From the NCBI GenBank assembly GCA_023387295.1, contig JAEWIG010000171.1, positions 1 through 10,240 on the forward strand: a stretch of DNA of 10,240 bases, in the 5' to 3' direction. Shown here in pieces: positions 7,009 through 10,240 of this stretch (position 1 is its first letter; each line of letters starts with the position of its first letter). A model generated the notes under the pieces. That model did no database searches. It was not told the origin of the DNA and was given only the letters and a program-made list of their open reading frames with translations. The position numbers were made by a program, and so were the translations under genes. The stretch comes from Bacillota bacterium (GTDB taxonomy: Bacteria; Bacillota; Bacilli; Bacillales; Cytobacillaceae).

Positions 7009-7034
7009 TGGGTATCGAAAACAAAAATGAAAAC

Positions 7035-7067
7035 AAAAAAATACCCTGTCTTTATTGGAGACAAGGT
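7035..7067 (-). terminator. Rho-independent terminator after the hydrolase gene
   Basis: Read on the minus strand, ACCTTGTCT pairs with AGACAGGGT (one G-U pair, 7-nt loop) and is followed by ATTTTTTT. It lies 12 nt past the stop codon of the alpha/beta hydrolase and separates it from the signalling operon promoter. Confidence 0.88.
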
Positions 7068-7079
7068 GATTGATTTTAT

Positions 7080-7901
7080 TCAATTATTTTCGGTAATAAG
7101 TTGTTCTTGTCTGCCAGAATATTGCTCTTGGGCATATTTTTCACTGACAAAAATTTTTATGAGTTCATTTAATTGGTAGGCTGCTTTAGTTGGAATACGG
7201 TGGTTTTCATTTATGAGCTTTAGCGTATTATTAGGCAATTTCTTTTGCAAAATCGCGGCATACTTATGAAAAGATGTGTCTTTTTTTCCGTAAACAAGTA
7301 ATATCGGAGCATGAATGTTTTCGAGCTGAGCGGTGCAATTGTATTGCAAGCTACAGCGAAAGTATTGCTTAATATTTTCAATATGACTTTTTTTCGCTTC
7401 TACGAACATTTTATTGAATAGGTTTGTTGTGTTTGAATTGCTTAGAGAAATAGACATGGCTAATATGGATTTTGCTTTAGCACTTGCTAGCTTTACTCCT
7501 AGCGAAATCTTTTTTTGTAAATAAGCATCGCTCACCTCGGACATTCCACTAACAATGATTCCACCTAAGCTACGATTAGGATACGTTAGCAAAAATTCGA
7601 GAGCAATTGATCCCCCTGTTGAATAACCACAAATAAAAGCTTTTTCTATTTCCAATTTGTCTAGTAGCACTTTTATGTCCTCGACAATAAGCGGATACGT
7701 TAAAGGTGAGCTCGAAAAACTGCTTTGACCATGTCCTCTAATATCAAATGTAATAATTCTATACTTATGAGATAAGCCATCCATTTGATAGTTAAAGTTA
7801 ACAGAAGTGATGACGGGAGGGTGAACAAATACGATCGGAATTCCCTCTCCTTTTATAGAATAATTCAAGCTTACACCGTCTCCCAAATCCAACTTTGGCA
7901 T
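7080..7901 (-). CDS. Alpha/beta-hydrolase fold protein
   Basis: This 273-residue enzyme has the alpha/beta-hydrolase fold. Visible marks: the oxyanion-hole strand and turn IPIVFVHPP (about 21-29), DIRGHGQS (53-60), the nucleophile elbow GYSTGG with S94, D208 in YGKKDTS and H234 in NENHRIP, giving a complete Ser-Asp-His triad. A helical cap lies about 120-185. It is cytosolic, with no signal peptide. Substrate unknown: esterases, lactonases, C-C hydrolases and peptidases share these features. Start M at 7901 is chosen because GAGGTG lies 6 nt upstream; the frame opens 9 codons earlier without a good site. It follows sspH by 52 nt with no terminator between, so it may be co-expressed in the forespore. 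A hydrophilic tail of about 20 residues follows the fold. Confidence 0.88.
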   Translation of the reverse strand: MPKLDLGDGVSLNYSIKGEGIPIVFVHPPVITSVNFNYQMDGLSHKYRIITFDIRGHGQSSFSSSPLTYPLIVEDIKVLLDKLEIEKAFICGYSTGGSIALEFLLTYPNRSLGGIIVSGMSEVSDAYLQKKISLGVKLASAKAKSILAMSISLSNSNTTNLFNKMFVEAKKSHIENIKQYFRCSLQYNCTAQLENIHAPILLVYGKKDTSFHKYAAILQKKLPNNTLKLINENHRIPTKAAYQLNELIKIFVSEKYAQEQYSGRQEQLITENN

Positions 7902-7953
7902 ATTTTTCACCTCAAATCCCTGAAGCAAATAGTGTAATGTCTTGGAAGTGATG

Positions 7954-8133
7954 CTAATGCTCTTTTAAGGAATCAAGGGGCACATCTTGTTCTTTTCCAG
8001 GTTCATCTAATGGATAAATTCTTGCTGTTTTCGTTTTTTCGTCTACGTTTTGAATATAAATAGGTACTTCATTATAAGTCACTTTAATCATTGTTGGGGA
8101 AGCAACGATTTCCTCTGCTCTTTGGGTGTTCAT
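7954..8133 (-). CDS. sspH: Small acid-soluble spore protein, H type
   Basis: This 59-residue protein begins MNTQRAEEIVASPTM, continues VTYNEVPIYIQNVDE and TARIYPLDEPG, and ends VPLDSLKEH. This is the layout of SspH (N-terminal 'QRA..I', central 'VTYNG.PVYI', 'TARIYP' and 'VPV..L' blocks), a minor spore-core protein made in the forespore, usually under sigma-G. The length equals the family norm of about 59. An almost ideal AAAGGAGG ribosome binding site (8141-8148) lies 7 nt before the ATG. I could not find a convincing sigma-G promoter by eye. The gene marks the organism as a spore former. It is divergent from doxX copy 2 and is followed by the hydrolase gene. Confidence 0.92.
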   Translation of the reverse strand: MNTQRAEEIVASPTMIKVTYNEVPIYIQNVDEKTKTARIYPLDEPGKEQDVPLDSLKEH

Positions 8134-8246
8134 TGATTGACCTCCTTTTTGTTTATAACAGTATTACTATTTACTTTGCAGTTAGTAAGTATTCCAAGAT
8201 GTTATTAAGTAAGAACAAGTCATTTTTTGTAAAAGGCTCTTTTTTA

Positions 8247-8271
8247 AGTGATAATAGTAATCTTTATCACT
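8247..8271. promoter_or_regulatory. Perfect 8-bp inverted repeat between sspH and doxX copy 2
   Basis: AGTGATAA and TTATCACT flank a 9-nt spacer. There is no T-run on either side in the right orientation, so it is not a terminator. It sits just outside the duplicated block (which starts at 8278) and about 115 nt upstream of the sspH start. It may be an operator; the binding protein is unknown. Confidence 0.35.
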
Positions 8272-8277
8272 AATACG

Positions 8278-8508
8278 CAAATTTTCGCCACTTTTTCGCT
8301 AGGATTTTAAAAAGGTTGATTTTACGGCTTTTTTTTACTTTTTTTCACAGGAATATTTTGGAGATTCAATCTAAGTTCATAGGATTGTCATAACTTTTTT
8401 ACACCAATGTGAACTATCTCACAAAACTGTTTCATACTTTTTTCAAAAATGTTAAATTTTAGATGTAGTCATTATCTTACATTAATAAATCTTGAAAGGA
8501 AGGTTTTT
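8278..8508 (+). repeat. Duplicated doxX upstream region, copy 2
   Basis: This is the partner of 1200-1432. Conservation is strongest at the outer 19 bases, at the TGTGAACTATCTCACA operator and in the 40 bases before the start codon. The intervening part has drifted, although its length is kept. Confidence 0.85.
8408..8423 (+). promoter_or_regulatory. Fnr/Crp-like (or Rex-like) operator upstream of doxX copy 2
   Basis: TGTGA-ACTATC-TCACA is a perfect match to the Fnr/Crp half-site consensus and one mismatch from a Rex box. It ends 85 nt before the start codon, the same distance as in copy 1. With the site at -41.5 the -10 would fall on AAAAAT near 8445-8450. An anaerobic or NADH-linked regulator is the most likely binder, but this is inference from the consensus. 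Confidence 0.55.
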
Positions 8509-9018
8509 ATGTTTAACAAACTGTTACGAGAAAACAATATTGTCGCTGGTATTTTAACTGTTGTTCGTATTTATTTAGGCTGGCACTGGCTTACAGCGGG
8601 TTGGGGGAAAATCACAAACGGATTTGATGCAAGTGGGTTTTTAGCAAATGCTGCTGCAAACCCTGTTGCAAAAGGAGAAGCATTAGTTTATCCGACGTAT
8701 GCTAAGTTTTTAGAAGCATTTGCTGTACCGAACGCAGAAATATTTAGCTTTATTATTCCTTGGGGAGAATTCTTAGTAGGACTAGGCTTAATTCTTGGAT
8801 GTTTAACAACTTATGCAGCTTTCTTCGCAATGGTAATGAACTTTGCTTTCTTATTTGCAGGTACAATTTCTAGTAATCCATTTGATATTTTGCTAGCAAT
8901 CTTCATTGCTGCTGCTGGCTACAACGCTGGTAAATTTGGTCTTGATCGCTTTGTAACACCATATTTCAGCAAACTTATTAATAAAGGGAAAAATAAAGAA
9001 CACACCGTTACCGCTTAA
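8509..9018 (+). CDS. DoxX-family membrane protein, copy 2
   Basis: This 169-residue paralogue of the DoxX protein at 1433-1945 has the same four-helix layout. It shares the GFDASGFLANA segment (38-48), the VGLGLILGCLTTYAAFF block near residue 90-106 and the C-terminal NKGKNKE tail. It keeps the Trp-rich first helix region (GWHWLTAGWGK) seen in many Bacillus DoxX proteins, which copy 1 has partly lost, so this may be the copy closer to the ancestor. ATG 8509 has AAAGGAAGG 5 nt upstream; the frame also opens at 8449, but the codon pattern of that stretch is not protein-like. It is monocistronic, ending at a strong terminator. Likely control is through the operator at 8408-8423. The biochemical role of the family in Bacillus is unsettled. 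Confidence 0.88.
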   Translation: MFNKLLRENNIVAGILTVVRIYLGWHWLTAGWGKITNGFDASGFLANAAANPVAKGEALVYPTYAKFLEAFAVPNAEIFSFIIPWGEFLVGLGLILGCLTTYAAFFAMVMNFAFLFAGTISSNPFDILLAIFIAAAGYNAGKFGLDRFVTPYFSKLINKGKNKEHTVTA

Positions 9019-9054
9019 ATAAGAAAAGGTAACGGGTAATAAAAAGTAATAAAG

Positions 9055-9091
9055 AAAAGAGCTGTCCAATAATACTTTGGACAGCTCTTTT
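9055..9091. terminator. Bidirectional rho-independent terminator between doxX copy 2 and the SDR gene
   Basis: A perfect 15-bp stem AAAAGAGCTGTCCAA / TTGGACAGCTCTTTT has a 7-nt loop. It has T-rich tails on both strands (TTTTGTTATG on plus, TTTTCTTTATTACTTTTT on minus). It lies 36 nt after doxX copy 2 and 22 nt after the convergent dehydrogenase gene, so it serves both. Confidence 0.93.
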
Positions 9092-9113
9092 GTTATGTTA
9101 TTGTTTTTAAAAT

Positions 9114-9848
9114 TTATTTAGCGGAGTATCCACCATCAATTACTAATTCGCCACCAGTAATATAAGATGCTTCATCTGAAGCAAAGAATAGAATTGCGTT
9201 AGCAACTTCTTCTGGTTGACCTAAACGCTTCATTGGTGTTGCACGAACAAGGCCATCCATTGCTTCTTTGTATTGCATCATGTTAGCAGTCATTGGTGTT
9301 TCAATAACACCAGGGAACACAGTGTTTACACGTACATTGAATTGGCCATATTCTGCAGCTGCAGCACGAGCGATTGCACGTAGTGAACCTTTTGATGCAG
9401 AATAGTGGTTAAAACCTGATCCGATAATAGCAGTATAAGAAGAAGTGTTAACGATAGAGCCTTTTCCAGCTTCTTTCATATATTTTGCAGCATGTTTAAT
9501 TCCTAGGAATGGTCCGAATGAATTAATTTTGTGCATGATGTTCCAGTCTGCATCAGTAATTTGATCCAGTGTTTTCTCAGAAGAAATACCAGCATTGTTT
9601 ATTAAAATATCAATACGACCGTATTTATCTACGATAGCTTTTGTTACTTCAGCCCAGTTTTCGTCAGAAGTAACGTCTAATTTCATACCTTCAACATTTT
9701 CTAATTCTGAGATTTTTGCTAAGTTATCTTCATTAATGTCTGCTGCGATTACTGTTGCCCCTTCAGCAGCAAATAATTTTGCCATAGCAGCACCCATCCC
9801 TGATGCTCCACCTGTAATAATTGCAATTTTGTTTTCTAAACGACCCAT
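9114..9848 (-). CDS. Classical short-chain dehydrogenase/reductase (SDR)
   Basis: This 244-residue cytosolic NAD(P)-dependent oxidoreductase has a Rossmann fold. Cofactor motif TGGASGMG (12-19), D37 after the second strand (favouring NAD over NADP), NNAG (84-87), catalytic N109, S136, Y149 and K153 (YSASK), PG at 179-180 and the C-terminal TGGELVIDGG block are all present, so it should be active. Length is typical of the classical family. It resembles the alcohol, hydroxysteroid and cyclopentanol dehydrogenase group, but the substrate cannot be read from sequence. The frame opens earlier, at 9950, but the chosen ATG has AAGGGG (9859-9864) upstream and starts directly at the usual 'L..K.AIITGG' N-terminus. 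It is monocistronic and divergent from the gene at 10122. Confidence 0.92.
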   Translation of the reverse strand: MGRLENKIAIITGGASGMGAAMAKLFAAEGATVIAADINEDNLAKISELENVEGMKLDVTSDENWAEVTKAIVDKYGRIDILINNAGISSEKTLDQITDADWNIMHKINSFGPFLGIKHAAKYMKEAGKGSIVNTSSYTAIIGSGFNHYSASKGSLRAIARAAAAEYGQFNVRVNTVFPGVIETPMTANMMQYKEAMDGLVRATPMKRLGQPEEVANAILFFASDEASYITGGELVIDGGYSAK

Positions 9849-9891
9849 TTTTGTCCATCCCCTTATAATGATTGATTTTAATAGTAATAAT

Positions 9892-9901
9892 TGTTCGAAC
9901 A
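9892..9901. promoter_or_regulatory. 10-bp palindrome upstream of the SDR gene
   Basis: TGTTCGAACA is a perfect palindrome 43 nt before the SDR start codon, in the expected promoter region. It is a possible repressor site. It is short, and no promoter boxes are clear around it. Confidence 0.3.
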
Positions 9902-10057
9902 GTGTAGATAGTGTTAAATGTGAGTAGTAATTTAATTTCTTTTCCTTCATTACCCCTCATTTACTTCTACATTAAGTATTTTAGTATTAAAATAAATAAA
10001 AAGAAAGTAATTTGCTCAAGACTATGAAAATATTATTTTTTATAGATGACAAGATAA

Positions 10058-10078
10058 TTTTGCACAAAATCTGCAAAA
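10058..10078. promoter_or_regulatory. Inverted repeat upstream of the membrane-protein gene at 10122
   Basis: TTTTGCA and TGCAAAA form a perfect 7-bp inverted repeat with a 7-nt spacer, 43 nt before the downstream ATG. A -35-like TTGCAC overlaps the left arm and a -10-like TATAGT lies at about 10087-10092, but the 21-bp spacing is too long for a standard promoter. It is a candidate operator. Confidence 0.3.
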
Positions 10079-10121
10079 ATTTATCGTATAGTAAGGAAAA
10101 ATAGTAGGGAGATCAATATAG

Positions 10122-10240
10122 ATGTATCAATTCTTTAGCCAATTGAGCAGCATGATTTCGGAACCTTTTATTAATATCGGATTAAATACAACTGGAATTC
10201 CAATATTATCAGCATTTGTTTTAGGGATTGTAGGTGCTAT
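10122..10240 (+). CDS. Polytopic membrane protein, probably CcdA/DsbD-TM-like, N-terminal part only
   Basis: The 39 visible residues start MYQFFSQLSSMISEPF and lead into a hydrophobic helix IPILSAFVLGIVGA that runs off the window edge. A short amphipathic start followed by 'P.L.AF.LGI.GA' resembles the beginning of CcdA/DsbD transmembrane-domain proteins (thiol-disulfide electron carriers across the membrane) found in Bacillus, where an 'APC' motif would come next just outside the window. Sulfite-exporter-like membrane proteins are an alternative. GGGAG lies 10 nt before the ATG. The call rests on a short fragment, so the family is tentative while the gene itself is likely. Confidence 0.6.
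   Translation, partial: MYQFFSQLSSMISEPFINIGLNTTGIPILSAFVLGIVGA

Larger units (their letters stand above)
8134..8508. other. Divergent intergenic region between sspH and doxX copy 2
   Basis: No gene is supported in these 375 bases. The left part holds the sspH ribosome binding site and presumably its promoter. An 8+9+8 inverted repeat lies at 8247-8271. From 8278 on, the sequence is the duplicated doxX upstream block with its operator. Apparent short frames here are open by chance. Confidence 0.7.

Noticed and set aside
9005..9035. Inverted repeat CCGTTACC / GGTAACGG across the doxX copy 2 stop codon
   Set aside because: It has a 15-nt loop and no T-run, and the strong terminator follows directly. 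It could be an mRNA end-stabilising hairpin, but evidence is thin.
9849..9950. 34-residue N-terminal extension of the SDR
   Set aside because: The GAGGGG before ATG 9950 is only 2 nt away, and the extension precedes a complete, normal SDR N-terminus that has its own AAGGGG site.

Overview
The window is AT-rich DNA with strong AGGAGG-type ribosome binding sites, compact stem-plus-T-run terminators and a recognisable SspH-type small acid-soluble spore protein. Together these point to an endospore-forming Bacillus-like firmicute (Bacillaceae or Planococcaceae level; genus not resolvable by eye). It looks like chromosomal housekeeping and accessory DNA. I see no phage genes, transposase, CRISPR array, rRNA or tRNA.

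Layout: (1) 1-205, minus: start of an AGCS-family sodium:amino-acid symporter, cut by the window edge, with a long AT-rich upstream region. (2) 497-1057, minus: TVP38/TMEM64 (VTT-domain) membrane protein followed by a terminator. (3) 1433-1945, plus: DoxX-family membrane protein, copy 1. (4) 6905-2043, minus: a three-gene signalling operon, transcribed in the order HPt-REC-GGDEF-REC diguanylate cyclase, single-domain CheY-like response regulator, large hybrid histidine kinase. (5) 8133-7080, minus: sspH followed by an alpha/beta hydrolase, probably co-transcribed. (6) 8509-9018, plus: DoxX-family protein, copy 2, a paralogue of copy 1. (7) 9848-9114, minus: classical short-chain dehydrogenase. 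(8) 10122 to the edge, plus: start of a polytopic membrane protein, probably CcdA/DsbD-like.

Two things stand out. First, the hybrid kinase has a terminal receiver but no HPt domain, while the cyclase in the same operon carries an N-terminal HPt. The three proteins could therefore form a complete His-Asp-His-Asp phosphorelay that sets c-di-GMP synthesis. Second, the two doxX genes are duplicated together with about 230 bp of upstream DNA. The most conserved upstream element is a TGTGA-N6-TCACA palindrome (Fnr/Crp-like, also close to a Rex box) lying exactly 85 nt before both start codons, which suggests oxygen or redox control. The outer edge of the duplicated block falls at the spurious upstream start of the neighbouring TVP38 reading frame, which helps to reject that start.

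Several long reading frames were shortened to starts with good ribosome binding sites (TVP38 protein, both doxX genes, hydrolase, SDR). One small real gene, sspH, was found by reading the minus strand directly.
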